Shown: piece by piece, positions 53,829-63,230 of the stretch
Position numbering within the stretch: position 1 is the first letter of the stretch
Layout of the letters: the number at the start of each line of letters is the position of its first letter
Origin: Vibrio vulnificus NBRC 15645 = ATCC 27562
GTDB lineage: Bacteria; Pseudomonadota; Gammaproteobacteria; Enterobacterales; Vibrionaceae
Direction: 5' to 3'
Length of the DNA: 64,000 bases
NCBI RefSeq assembly: GCF_002224265.1
Contig: NZ_CP012881.1
Span: forward strand, 434,001 to 498,000
The notes under the pieces: model-generated
Seen by the model: the letters and a program-made list of their open reading frames with translations, nothing else
The model's database searches: none
What the model was told of the DNA's origin: nothing
Position numbers and translations under genes: made by a program

Positions 53829-55574
53829 TTACAACGCCTGCTCAACAATCGCATCAGTAAGCTGAAGCTGAGTTTGTTGGCTATCGCGAAGGCGTTGTTT
53901 TAATTGATCGCAAAGGGACATCATATTATCAACTTTCTGGGTGATTCTTGTACGTTCTTCTTTAGGTGGCAATGGAATTACCATTTCCCCAACATCACTC
54001 AAGCGAAAGCTATTTTTAATTCCTCGCTGAGGCGCATCAAATTGCAACTTAGCAAATGGTGATCTCATTAGCTCAGGGAAAAACTTATCTCGGCATTCTG
54101 GCATGAACCGAAGTAGACAAGTATGTTGATTTATATACGCTTCTCCAAAGCCCTCTGGAATTCGCCCTAGATTACCAACATCCCCTGTAATAGAAATAAG
54201 CAAGTCGTGAGGCTCAAGTTTTGTGCGAGAACCTTCACCATCAATTGGAGGTTTAACATATCGCAAATTATCCATTCGCAAATCGTAACTTCCTCTCGAG
54301 AGATTCCCCATCGTTACAAATAAAGCACCTGACTCAGAATAATATTTCGCCCAATCACGGGAACCCGATGTTGTGAACAATGAAATGTCATTAACCCGAC
54401 ACCACTCCCACCCCTTCGGTAGTTCAAACGGCTTTTCATCCTCAGCAATCGGCAGCAGTGCTTTTTGCTTTTTAATTTTCTTCTCTTTCACCAACTGCGC
54501 TTTTTCTTCTGCAATACGCTCTAGTAGTATCGCGGCAGGCTCGTCATTCGGATCTTGTGGTACGAGCTTGCCCATCACAGCCAGTTGCAGGATGGTTTGT
54601 TTTAACTGGTCGATACTTTGCTCTGTGGTGAACAGGGTATCGAAGTGTTCACTGATGCGTGCCCAGTTCGCCATCAGTTCGGTGGCGTCTTGGCTGTTGG
54701 TGAGCGTCGCGAGCAGGGTTTCTACCAATACCTGATGGGCATCAAGGCTGGCTTCGGTTTGCTGCTCCAGTTGATCGCAGAGCGCCATCAGCTCGTCGAC
54801 CTTGGCGACGATGCGGTGTTGTTCTTCAACTGGAGGAATAGGGCAAATAGTTGATCTCAAATTCGACTGCGTAATTTGGTTGATAGTCGTTGTCGATACG
54901 CCTTCAAGATTTTTTCGATAAACAGGAGAGTTTAAAAAAACTTCGATGTAATCATTAATACAGCTACGAAAGATAGCCATAAATGCCCCAAAGGCCATCG
55001 GCTCTTTCAACTCACAAATTTGTGCAGTCTTCCCGACAAGAGCCTTGCTTCCGTTCCTAGCACAGATTAGCAAATCACCAATCTCAACCAATACTGAGTC
55101 TTTTACTTCTTTCTGGACCCTCACCAAATCTGAAAGGTCAATTTTCCCCCTTTGGATATTTGCAGATCGAAGTACAGGTATCCCAGTTTCTCCCGCATCC
55201 TTGGGCGAATAAGTTAAGCCAATATTTGTTTCGCCAACATTACCCAATCTCTCCCAACTCCAACCGGATGGAATATCAAATAGGTAATCATCGTCATCAA
55301 TTGAAGGCAGCTTTTTTTGCTTTTTGATTTTTCCTTCTTTCACCAACTGCGCTTTTTCAACCGCAATTCGCTCAAGCAACACAGAAGCTGGCTCATCATT
55401 TGGATCTTGCGGCACCAACTTACCGCGCACCGCCAATTCTAAAATCAGCTCTCGCAATTTCTTAATGCCGTACAGCTCGCGCTTCTTGCTGCTACCGCGT
55501 CCCGAAGCCGATTTCGCCTGTATTGCCGATGTCCAGATGTCGATATGGTCTGTGATCAGTTTTTCCGCAGACAT
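53829..55574 (-). CDS. hsdS: Type I restriction-modification specificity subunit
   Basis: 581 residues with two target-recognition domains. Each half has a conserved helix (KVDELMALCDQLEQQ about 260; KVDNMMSLCDQLKQR about 555). A repeated linker precedes each TRD: KLVPQDPNDEPASVLLERIA near 52 and KLVPQDPNDEPAAILLERIA near 340. The subunit directs HsdM and HsdR to a bipartite sequence. It overlaps hsdM by one base (TAATG). The internal repeats could serve for recombination that swaps or removes a TRD. Confidence 0.95.
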   Translation of the reverse strand: MSAEKLITDHIDIWTSAIQAKSASGRGSSKKRELYGIKKLRELILELAVRGKLVPQDPNDEPASVLLERIAVEKAQLVKEGKIKKQKKLPSIDDDDYLFDIPSGWSWERLGNVGETNIGLTYSPKDAGETGIPVLRSANIQRGKIDLSDLVRVQKEVKDSVLVEIGDLLICARNGSKALVGKTAQICELKEPMAFGAFMAIFRSCINDYIEVFLNSPVYRKNLEGVSTTTINQITQSNLRSTICPIPPVEEQHRIVAKVDELMALCDQLEQQTEASLDAHQVLVETLLATLTNSQDATELMANWARISEHFDTLFTTEQSIDQLKQTILQLAVMGKLVPQDPNDEPAAILLERIAEEKAQLVKEKKIKKQKALLPIAEDEKPFELPKGWEWCRVNDISLFTTSGSRDWAKYYSESGALFVTMGNLSRGSYDLRMDNLRYVKPPIDGEGSRTKLEPHDLLISITGDVGNLGRIPEGFGEAYINQHTCLLRFMPECRDKFFPELMRSPFAKLQFDAPQRGIKNSFRLSDVGEMVIPLPPKEERTRITQKVDNMMSLCDQLKQRLRDSQQTQLQLTDAIVEQAL

Positions 55575-57064
55575 TACTTCACCTCATCCGCAGCTTGAGC
55601 TGATGAAGAGAGAGCATTCCCCAGAATGTCTTTCAGTTGGTTGCGTAGCTCGGTGATTTCCTGCTGTTGCGTTTGGTAGCTTGCTAGCAGTTCATCTGGG
55701 TCATGGCTGACCACTTCCCCTTGATACGGGTTTTTAATATCTAGGTTGAAGTTACGGGCGATGATCTCATCAATCGAGACTTTCCACGCGTGGTTGTTTT
55801 CTACGCGGCTGGCAAAGCCGTCTTCTTCCTTGCCCCACCAGTCGATTTCAGCCTGAAACTCTTCAAACTTCATCGGTTTGGTTTTGCTGTAGTTCTTCAC
55901 GCCCTCTGGGTATGGGTGCTCGTAGAACCACACTTCTTTGGTTGGTTTGCCTTTGGTGAAGAACAGAATGTTGGTCTTAATGCCCGTGTAAGGGTTAAAC
56001 ACGCCGTTAGGCAGTCGCACAATGGTGTGCAGGTTACATTCTTCGGTCAGCAGCTTTTTGATTTTGGTTTTTACGCCTTCCCCAAACAAAGTGCCATCTG
56101 GCAATACCACACCCGCACGGCCATTTGCAGGGTCCAGCACTTCAATAATCAGTTGTAGGAACAAATCCGCCGTTTCACGGGTTTGCATTTCGGCTGGGAA
56201 GTTCTTTTCAATCCCGTCTTCTTCGGTACCGCCAAACGGTGGGTTAGTCGCAATCACGTTAATATTGCTGTCCCAGTTAGAAAGCGGCTTATTCAGCGTG
56301 TTGTCGTGTTTGATTTGCGACGGCACTTCAATGCCATGCAGCATCATGTTGGTGATACACAGCAGGTGCGGCAGCTGCTTCTTCTCAACGCCGTGGAATT
56401 GCTTCTGGAACGTCGCGTACTGCTCGCTGGTTTCAGGTTTATCGCGCTCTTGAATGTGGTTGATGGAGCAGGTTAAGAAGCCGCCCGTACCACATGATGG
56501 GTCAAAAACGTTCTCGCCCAATTTTGGATCAAGACGGTCGACGATAAAGCGGGTTACCGCACGTGGGGTATAGAACTCACCAGCATTACCCGCGCTTTGC
56601 AGGTCACGCAGGATTTGCTCGTAGATATCACCAAACAGGTGGCGCTCTTTGGTATCGGTAAAGTCGATTTCATTCAGCTTGTTGATCACCTGACGCAGCA
56701 AGGTGCCATTTTTCATGTAGTTGTAGGCATCGCTGAACGCTTCTTTCACTACATAACCACGTGGGTTGGTGTCCACCAGTGCTGCCATGTTTTTCAGGTT
56801 GTGGAACAGGTCGTCGTTCACAAACTCCAGCAGTTTGTCACCGGTAATGCCTTGTGCGTCTGCCGCCCAGTTGCGCCACAGGTATTTTTCATTGATTGGC
56901 GCTTTGTAATCATCCAGCTCGAGCTCTAATTCTTCTTCCTGCGCATCGAAGACTTTGAGGAACAACAACCAGGAAAGTTGCCCAAGGCGCTGTGCATCGC
57001 CGTCAACACCCGCGTCTTTACGCATGATGTCTTGAATGGATTTGATTACGGAACTGATAGACAT
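55574..57064 (-). CDS. hsdM: Type I restriction-modification methyltransferase subunit
   Basis: A 496-residue N6-adenine methyltransferase. An N-terminal HsdM bundle (about 5-130) precedes the SAM-dependent domain, with FDPSCGTGGFL (motif I) and the catalytic ATNPPFGG (motif IV). It protects host sites in complex with HsdS. The start is ATG 57064. Two TTAAC-N4-GTTAA palindromes lie upstream. It is separated from hsdR by a MATE transporter gene, so the R and M-S subunits have separate promoters. Confidence 0.96.
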   Translation of the reverse strand: MSISSVIKSIQDIMRKDAGVDGDAQRLGQLSWLLFLKVFDAQEEELELELDDYKAPINEKYLWRNWAADAQGITGDKLLEFVNDDLFHNLKNMAALVDTNPRGYVVKEAFSDAYNYMKNGTLLRQVINKLNEIDFTDTKERHLFGDIYEQILRDLQSAGNAGEFYTPRAVTRFIVDRLDPKLGENVFDPSCGTGGFLTCSINHIQERDKPETSEQYATFQKQFHGVEKKQLPHLLCITNMMLHGIEVPSQIKHDNTLNKPLSNWDSNINVIATNPPFGGTEEDGIEKNFPAEMQTRETADLFLQLIIEVLDPANGRAGVVLPDGTLFGEGVKTKIKKLLTEECNLHTIVRLPNGVFNPYTGIKTNILFFTKGKPTKEVWFYEHPYPEGVKNYSKTKPMKFEEFQAEIDWWGKEEDGFASRVENNHAWKVSIDEIIARNFNLDIKNPYQGEVVSHDPDELLASYQTQQQEITELRNQLKDILGNALSSSAQAADEVK

Positions 57065-57100
57065 GATTTAACTGCTTTTGAAGTACGAAAATTTGTGCGT

Positions 57101-57156
57101 ATTGTAGCGCATTAACTGTCGTTAATTGAGCAGAAGTTAGCATTAACGAGAGTTAA
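57101..57156 (-). promoter_or_regulatory. hsdM promoter region with paired palindromes
   Basis: TTAAC-TGTC-GTTAA (57112-57125) and TTAAC-GAGA-GTTAA (57143-57156) are the same 5-4-5 palindrome, with centres 31 bases apart, each preceded by GCA. A likely -10 TACAAT (minus strand, about 57106-57101) lies just downstream of the first. Spacing close to three helical turns suggests a cooperatively bound regulator of methylase expression. The motif differs from the xre operators. Confidence 0.6.
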
Positions 57157-57175
57157 GTGGCGAGAATACAAGCAA

Positions 57176-57191
57176 CCCCGTACGTACGGGG
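57176..57191 (-). terminator. Hairpin after the MATE gene
   Basis: CCCCGTAC / GTACGGGG, a 16-base perfect palindrome 27 bases past the MATE stop. On the minus strand TTGCTTG follows. It could fold with a 4-base loop and terminate, though the T-tract is poor. Confidence 0.55.
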
Positions 57192-57217
57192 CCGCCTGAA
57201 TTTATCACCTGAATATA

Positions 57218-58549
57218 TCAACCGAGTGCGGGTTTGGTGGTGACGCTTTCATAACCTTGATTAGCCCTCAACCAGCGGTATAAGCCGATAGTGATGATGG
57301 CATCGAACGTTATGCCCACACCGAACATTAAAGCGATACCCTCCAATGTCGGTTCGAACCACCCCAACTGATAGGCCACAAAGGCAGAACCATAGAAGAG
57401 CGTATTAACGGCTAAAGACTGATAAAGCATTAAGTCTGTGCGGCCAATTCCGTAGAAGTAGCTGTCAATAACGTTATTAAACGCAAACACTACATAAAAA
57501 CCTAACATCAAGAGAACCAAATCCGTCACTTGTTGATGGTCACTGACACCCATGATGTGGGCGATAAAATCATCCCATAGTGGTACGGAGAGCAGCCAGC
57601 ACAAGACAACGAGTCCTGTTAGTTTGAAATACACATTAACCCTCTCGACTGAAAGACCATTCGAGCAAGCGGCATCTCGCTTAATTAACTGCCCCAGAGC
57701 CATGACAGGTAATAGTAACCATCCCCAGATAAATTGGTTGGATACCCAAAAAATACCCGCTTGCTGAACCTGATTCACTAACTGTAAAATCATTATGATA
57801 AAGGCTGCATTGCGGACGAAAGATTCCAGTCCGGACTTCGCGCCAATCTTCGCCCATTCTTTCATCCATGATACTGAGTTAAATGCCATTTTCGGGTTGA
57901 ACAACCCTTCTCGATGAAACCAGCACAGCGCACAGACGAGCAAAATACTGTTCACAACAATGTTGGTATAAGCGACGCCGTTTACTCCCAATAGAAGCGA
58001 ATGGGAAAGCTGGCTGACGAACAAGCTGTCAAAACCAATGATCAACAATGATTTCACAGCGATAAACGCATACAGTTTTCTCTGTTCATCTTTCAGCACC
58101 AAGACCAAAAGACAAAGCTCCACCACGCTTGAGATAAAAATGGCGACAGACTCAAGCCGTATGTAATGGGTGGTCTGTTCTATCAACTCTCTGCTTTGCT
58201 GCATGGCTTGGGTCATATCGGGTGCAAGCAGAAGTACACTGAGTGTCACTGCTGCATACACTGCAACAAACGCCACCATTGCCCCATTTAAACGCTTTGT
58301 AAATCCCTCTGTATTGCTTGTGATCACCTGCCCCAGAATATAAGCCAGTGGGATCAGCATGGCTTCATTGATAACTTCATAACCAACATTTAGCCATGCG
58401 ACCTGGGCTGCAATGCTAAATGCCCAAGTATCTGGAATGCTGCCAAGGAAATAAACACGGGAAGTTGAGTAAATCGCGGGTATAAGCCCAGACAACAAAA
58501 GGATAAACAGCAGCTTGTAGTTCACTGCTTTCAAAGATGGGAAAAACAT
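57218..58549 (-). CDS. MATE-family membrane transporter
   Basis: 443 residues with about 12 hydrophobic helices of the MatE/polysaccharide-flippase superfamily (LLFILLLSGLIPAIYSTSR; ESFVRNAAFIIMILQLVNQ). Such proteins export drugs or metabolites with Na+ or H+ exchange. It lies between hsdR and hsdM on the same strand but has a terminator before it and a hairpin after it, so it is its own unit. It has no obvious role in restriction and looks like a passenger. Substrate unknown. Confidence 0.75.
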   Translation of the reverse strand: MFFPSLKAVNYKLLFILLLSGLIPAIYSTSRVYFLGSIPDTWAFSIAAQVAWLNVGYEVINEAMLIPLAYILGQVITSNTEGFTKRLNGAMVAFVAVYAAVTLSVLLLAPDMTQAMQQSRELIEQTTHYIRLESVAIFISSVVELCLLVLVLKDEQRKLYAFIAVKSLLIIGFDSLFVSQLSHSLLLGVNGVAYTNIVVNSILLVCALCWFHREGLFNPKMAFNSVSWMKEWAKIGAKSGLESFVRNAAFIIMILQLVNQVQQAGIFWVSNQFIWGWLLLPVMALGQLIKRDAACSNGLSVERVNVYFKLTGLVVLCWLLSVPLWDDFIAHIMGVSDHQQVTDLVLLMLGFYVVFAFNNVIDSYFYGIGRTDLMLYQSLAVNTLFYGSAFVAYQLGWFEPTLEGIALMFGVGITFDAIITIGLYRWLRANQGYESVTTKPALG

Positions 58550-58581
58550 GCATTCTCCGTAAGCGATGTTTTGATACGAAA

Positions 58582-58607
58582 AAGGCTGCCCGTTTTCGAG
58601 CAGCCTT
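58582..58607 (-). terminator. Rho-independent terminator of hsdR
   Basis: Eight-bp stem AAGGCTGC / GCAGCCTT with a 10-base loop, followed on the minus strand by TTTCG, 18 bases past the hsdR stop. Confidence 0.85.
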
Positions 58608-58624
58608 GAGAGATAAGGGCGAGT

Positions 58625-61081
58625 TTAAGCCGTCTGGTAAATTTCTGATTCCAGTTCGTTAACGGCTTTCAGGTAGGCTTCTTTGTCACCAAAGCCTTTT
58701 TTGATGATTTCTGTCGGGCGCCCAATTTCATTGAACGGCGCCACTTTCAGTACCGTCATGTTTTCAATTTCAGTGACGCCCGCATCGGCGTACTTATCGA
58801 GAAGATTGCTCAATACTTCCTGCGCTACATCGCCATATTTAGTGAAGTAGTTACGCTTCTTCACGTTGTCAGCACGTTCTTTTCGGGTCAGTGGTGGTTG
58901 GTCATACACCACATGGCAGATCATATCGAAGGGATCCATATCTTTGCCCACTTCCTGTTCCAGCGCTTCCCAGATAATCCCCATCTCCGCGAGCTCATCA
59001 ATGATGGCCTGTTTGCGGTCAGCATCGTTCCACTTGCGGGTGAAGTCATCCATTGAGGTAAACTGCGTCGCCATGGCTTTGCGGGTGTAGTCCTTGAACG
59101 ATTCGGTCACCAGTTTGCCGTCACTGTCGTAGTACTGCACACGCTCGGCAATCTTCTTCACTTCGACGCCAGAAACATGGAATTTTCTGACTTCTTCCTG
59201 AATAGGCTCATCTGGGCCAGGGCCAAACGTATCTTCGCCTGAAGTTGTGTAGGGTGGCGTTGGCTCTAGAATCGTATCTGGGTCGATGTCATCACCAAAC
59301 GGTGATTCCCCATCAACAGCCGCCTCGCCGTTTTCGTCTTCCGGCATACCATCGACAATATCATCAAGGTCTTCTGGGTTTTCAAAATCTTCCGGCTTGG
59401 TGACTTTTACCCGCTCGGGAGTGCCATCAAAACGCTCGTCGGCGAAAAGCTCGGTGGCCTTTTTAAAGTCGAGGATAGAGAACCAGAGCTTTCCGAACTT
59501 ATCATCAATACGGGTACCGCGACCGATGATCTGCTTGAACTTTGTCATGGATTTGATGGTGGAATCCAGCACCACCAGTTTGCAGGTTTTGGCATCGACG
59601 CCCGTGGTCATCAGCTCTGAGGTCGTTGCGATAACCGGATAGGCTTTTTTCGGATTGATGAAGTTATCCAGCTGCGCTTTGCCAATTTCATCATCGCCGG
59701 TGATTTTCATGACGTATTTTTCGTTCTTCGCCATTTGCTCTGGGTTGCAGTTGGCAAGGGCTCGGCGCATACGTTCTGCGTGGTCGATGTCGTTACAGAA
59801 CACAATGGTTTTCGCCATCGGGTCTGTGCGTTTCAGGTAGTTGGTAATGGTTTGGGCAACAAGCTCGGTGCGCTCATCAATCACCATGGTTCGGTCAAAG
59901 TCGCTCTGGTTGTAAATGCGATCTGTGATGACTTCGCCATGTTTGTCTACCTGGCCTTTGGTTGGTCGCCAGCCTTGAAGATCAACGTCGATATCCACGC
60001 GCACGACTTTATAAGGCGCAAGGAAGCCATCTTCAATGCCTTGCTTGAGCGAGTAGGTGTAAACAGGCTCACCGAAGTATTCGATGTTGGAAACTTCATC
60101 GGTTTCTTTTGGCGTTGCGGTTAACCCCACCTGAGTCGCTGAGCTGAAGTACTCCAGTATTTCTCGCCATGCGCTGTCTTCTGATGCGCTGCCTCGGTGG
60201 CATTCGTCCACTACGATTAAATCGAAGAAATCCGGACGGACATTTTTGAAGATTTTCTTTTCTTCTTCCTGCCCTGTCATGGCCTGATAAAGACCTAAAT
60301 GGATTTCAAAAGCGGGATCGATAGTGCGATTACCGATTTTGGTCATCGCGGTACCAAAAGGCTGGAAGTCGTTATTTTTGGTTTGGTCGACAAGGATATT
60401 GCGGTCAGCAAGAAACAGGATGCGTTTCTTGGCCCCCGACTTCCATAAGCGCCAGATGATTTGAAAAGCGGTGTAGGTTTTACCTGTACCTGTTGCCATC
60501 ACAAGCAGCACGCGATCCTGCCCTTCGGAGACCGCTTCAATGGTTTTGTTAATGGCGTTGAGCTGGTAGTAACGCGGTGATTTACCGCTACCATCATCGT
60601 AGTAATCTTGGGTGATCAGCGGCAGTTGGTCGTCTGAGTAACCTTTCCATTGGCAGTATTTTTCCCACAACATTTGAGGGGATGGGAAGTCTTCGAGTCT
60701 GATTTCTGTTTCTAGTTGCTCAGGGTTCGTTTTGTCATGAAATATAAACCCATCACCATTACTAGCAAACACAAACGGAACATCCAGTAGTGACGCATAA
60801 TCCAAGCCTTGCTGCATTCCCTTACCAATTTCGTGCTTGTTCGCTTTCGCTTCCACGACTGCAAGCGGCATACTCGGTTTGTGATACAGCACAATATCAG
60901 CAGACTTCACTTTCTTACGTGCGGCAATCTGACCACGAACTACAACTTTACCGTCACGCAGTTTTACTTCTTGACGGATTTGGTTCATGTCATCCCAGCC
61001 GTTTTCTTTAATAGCGGGAAGAATGAACTTGGAGATGATGTCGGCTTCAGACAGCTGAGACTTGGAGAACTTTTCGACCAT
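58625..61081 (-). CDS. hsdR: Type I restriction-modification endonuclease/translocase subunit
   Basis: 818 residues, the EcoAI/EcoEI-like short HsdR. An N-terminal nuclease ([21 protein letters not shown]) precedes an SF2 motor with ATGTGKT (Walker A), VVDECHRG (DEAH-type), GLTATP (motif III) and QIIGRGTR (motif VI). An acidic linker lies at about 575-640, then an EcoEI_R_C-type C-terminal domain. With HsdM and HsdS it cuts DNA lacking the host methylation. All motifs are intact. It has its own terminator. Confidence 0.95.
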   Translation of the reverse strand: MVEKFSKSQLSEADIISKFILPAIKENGWDDMNQIRQEVKLRDGKVVVRGQIAARKKVKSADIVLYHKPSMPLAVVEAKANKHEIGKGMQQGLDYASLLDVPFVFASNGDGFIFHDKTNPEQLETEIRLEDFPSPQMLWEKYCQWKGYSDDQLPLITQDYYDDGSGKSPRYYQLNAINKTIEAVSEGQDRVLLVMATGTGKTYTAFQIIWRLWKSGAKKRILFLADRNILVDQTKNNDFQPFGTAMTKIGNRTIDPAFEIHLGLYQAMTGQEEEKKIFKNVRPDFFDLIVVDECHRGSASEDSAWREILEYFSSATQVGLTATPKETDEVSNIEYFGEPVYTYSLKQGIEDGFLAPYKVVRVDIDVDLQGWRPTKGQVDKHGEVITDRIYNQSDFDRTMVIDERTELVAQTITNYLKRTDPMAKTIVFCNDIDHAERMRRALANCNPEQMAKNEKYVMKITGDDEIGKAQLDNFINPKKAYPVIATTSELMTTGVDAKTCKLVVLDSTIKSMTKFKQIIGRGTRIDDKFGKLWFSILDFKKATELFADERFDGTPERVKVTKPEDFENPEDLDDIVDGMPEDENGEAAVDGESPFGDDIDPDTILEPTPPYTTSGEDTFGPGPDEPIQEEVRKFHVSGVEVKKIAERVQYYDSDGKLVTESFKDYTRKAMATQFTSMDDFTRKWNDADRKQAIIDELAEMGIIWEALEQEVGKDMDPFDMICHVVYDQPPLTRKERADNVKKRNYFTKYGDVAQEVLSNLLDKYADAGVTEIENMTVLKVAPFNEIGRPTEIIKKGFGDKEAYLKAVNELESEIYQTA

Positions 61082-61204
61082 ACGACTTTGATTCCATACT
61101 GAATTGCGACGGATTATATAACAAAGTTCATATGGGTGAAGAATAAGAACGCAACAATAGTATGGTTAATGGGTAATCCGATCACAAATTGCAGGCTTAG
61201 GAGA

Positions 61205-62590
61205 TTAAACATAGTCAAAAGCCGCTATCACTCGCTCTCGAAAAGACCCAAGTTTGATGCGGTCGGATTCTTCGTGAGATAAAAAACCACTATTCACACT
61301 TTCCAAAAAAGGGCCCGTAGCCCATTCAAGTGGTAGAATATTGTTTGTTCGTGATTCAGAAATAGAACCAGTATCGTCTGAAGGAGAATCTGAACAACAT
61401 GAAGTTACTGACTTTTCAACACCAATGAACATACAAGATTCTGGAATGTCTTCTTCTACACGCTCAGCAAACTTGACCAAGCTCTCTTCAGCAAAAGTAT
61501 ACAACCATGCTTCTTGGTTCAGTGAGTCGTTAACTCTCAATATTCTTCCAAGGACCTGCCTGAAATAGAGTTCTGTTTTCACTGAGCTCATATGACAGCA
61601 AACCTGCAACCGAGGAATATCCGTACCTTCACTTATCATCCCAACACTGACTATCCACTGAACATTCGAGTGTCGAAAAGATTCAATTTCATTTAGTGGG
61701 TTTACGTGGTGATAAGTGACAATGCTGGCTGATTGATTAAACTGCTCGACCAAGCGTTTTTGAATATCTTTCGCGTGCTTGATAGAAGCAGCGACCACTA
61801 ACCCGCCTGCGTTTGGCGAAAGTTCCCTGATCTGCGCTAGCTTTTTACAGGCACTGTTCAAGATGTAATGCATCGCTTCTTCATTGTGGATGACGCTTTG
61901 ATAAGAAATATCAGATTGTTTAAGGCAATCCAAAATGGACGCAAAATGTTGCCTATTGCCTCCAGACGTAATACTCAAATGCTCATTATCGATTAAGACA
62001 ATTTTCGGTTGGCGGCAAACTCCGTCTACAACCGCTTGCTTTAAGCCATACTGGTAATCGCAGACTAGCATCCCTTCAGGGTCAGAATATTCTGCCATCA
62101 CAATCGGCAGTCTGTCTGAACGCCAAGGAGTGCCTGACAATGCCAGCGTGTATCGTGCAAGCCCTTGTATCTTTGAGACTATCTCTACACCCCAAGAGTT
62201 TGATCGACCATCTTCTTCAAACGAACAGTGATGAATTTCATCAAACACAACTAACACTCGATGTTTGCTGATAGTGTTCCAAAAGTTATCGTCAAAAAAA
62301 CGGATAGATTGGTAAGTATAAGATCCTCCCAAAGAACCTAACCCTCCGTTGAATGAGCACTCTAATTTCCATGCAAACGTTTTTTGCATCCCTTCTGCTA
62401 CAGACAAAGATGGCGAAAAACAGAGCACTAAGTCAATCATACCTTCTTCAAATAAGCGCCTTGCTACCTCGGCAGCCATAACGGTTTTACCTGCACCAGG
62501 AGTCGCTTGGCAGAAGAAATGCGGTCGTCTATTGGATGCAAATTTATTGATAGCCAGCTCTGTACAGTCGGCTTGCCATACCCTTAGCAT
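61205..62590 (-). CDS. SF2 DEAH-type helicase (ResIII-like)
   Basis: 461 residues. The helicase motifs are complete: ATPGAGKT (29-36), FDEIHH (117-121), SGTPWRSD (motif III), VSVGMISEGTDIP (motif V) and RQVLGRILR (motif VI). After the core is a Ser/Asp-rich stretch and a short C-terminal region without a nuclease motif. Its start is 2 bases after the preceding stop, so it is coupled with the 178-residue protein and shares the Xre-flanked promoter. Transposon cargo; probably DNA-acting, perhaps anti-phage, but unproven. Confidence 0.82.
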   Translation of the reverse strand: MLRVWQADCTELAINKFASNRRPHFFCQATPGAGKTVMAAEVARRLFEEGMIDLVLCFSPSLSVAEGMQKTFAWKLECSFNGGLGSLGGSYTYQSIRFFDDNFWNTISKHRVLVVFDEIHHCSFEEDGRSNSWGVEIVSKIQGLARYTLALSGTPWRSDRLPIVMAEYSDPEGMLVCDYQYGLKQAVVDGVCRQPKIVLIDNEHLSITSGGNRQHFASILDCLKQSDISYQSVIHNEEAMHYILNSACKKLAQIRELSPNAGGLVVAASIKHAKDIQKRLVEQFNQSASIVTYHHVNPLNEIESFRHSNVQWIVSVGMISEGTDIPRLQVCCHMSSVKTELYFRQVLGRILRVNDSLNQEAWLYTFAEESLVKFAERVEEDIPESCMFIGVEKSVTSCCSDSPSDDTGSISESRTNNILPLEWATGPFLESVNSGFLSHEESDRIKLGSFRERVIAAFDYV

Positions 62591-62592
62591 TG

Positions 62593-63129
62593 TTACACCT
62601 TACCTTGTGCGACTTTCATCCAATTGGTTAGTGCATTGATTTTGCCCAATAGCTTTGCTGATCGTTCTCGCGCTGCGCTAAATAGAGGTTGCATCTTTTG
62701 TCTGCTATGGGGGAAGCGCGTCAACAAAGACTGATATTCCTCTATCTCCCCAAGAGTAATCGCAAGCTCTCCTTCATATTGTTTTTTCTCCTGCTCCAAT
62801 GCAGTTAGAGAGGTATCAGCAATTTGAATCGCTATTGGATCAACGTTAACTTTACTCTTTCTAGCCACTCGGGGCTCGACTGTGAGTGCTTTGAACTCGC
62901 TAGTTTGATGGTAACGTTTCGCTCTGTGAGTCCCAACAACAGAAAGCCAACCTTTCTCCTCGAATGATAGAAGTTGCTTATAAATGTACTTTCGAGCGTC
63001 ATCCTTACTCGGGAAGGTCACATCACTGTTTAGTAGAGTATCCCTAGCATCTATGACTGAAAAGCCATCCATTCCTTTTTCAATCAATAGGTTAAACATG
63101 TGAGGGTTAATTCTGATCACTTTATTCAT
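62593..63129 (-). CDS. Hypothetical partner of the helicase, winged-helix-like with coiled coil
   Basis: 178 residues. The N-terminal half resembles a winged helix (SVIDARDTLLNSDVTFPSKD, then FEEKGWLSVVGTHRAKRYH). The C-terminal half is a predicted coiled coil (ALEQEKKQYEGELAITLGEI) with a basic end. First gene of the two-gene operon with the helicase, 2 bases apart. Its promoter (minus strand TTGTCT, 18-base spacer, TATACT) overlaps two Xre-type operators. It may load or regulate the helicase. Confidence 0.62.
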   Translation of the reverse strand: MNKVIRINPHMFNLLIEKGMDGFSVIDARDTLLNSDVTFPSKDDARKYIYKQLLSFEEKGWLSVVGTHRAKRYHQTSEFKALTVEPRVARKSKVNVDPIAIQIADTSLTALEQEKKQYEGELAITLGEIEEYQSLLTRFPHSRQKMQPLFSAARERSAKLLGKINALTNWMKVAQGKV

Positions 63130-63146
63130 ATCACTAGTACAAACAG

Positions 63147-63202
63147 CTAAAACTTAGGATTGCTAAGTATACAAAAATCAGTAAAACTTAGACAATCTAA
63201 GT
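63147..63202. promoter_or_regulatory. Divergent promoter region with two Xre-type operators
   Basis: ACTTAG-N5-CTAAGT occurs at 63152-63168 (centre GATTG) and 63186-63202 (centre ACAAT), with centres 34 bases apart. Each is preceded by AAA. The minus-strand promoter elements TTGTCT and TATACT overlap the two sites, so bound regulator would block the helicase operon. The plus-strand xre gene starts 29 bases to the right, so autoregulation is likely. Confidence 0.78.
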
Positions 63203-63230
63203 TACCTAGAGGTTGAAAAGAAATGTGTAA

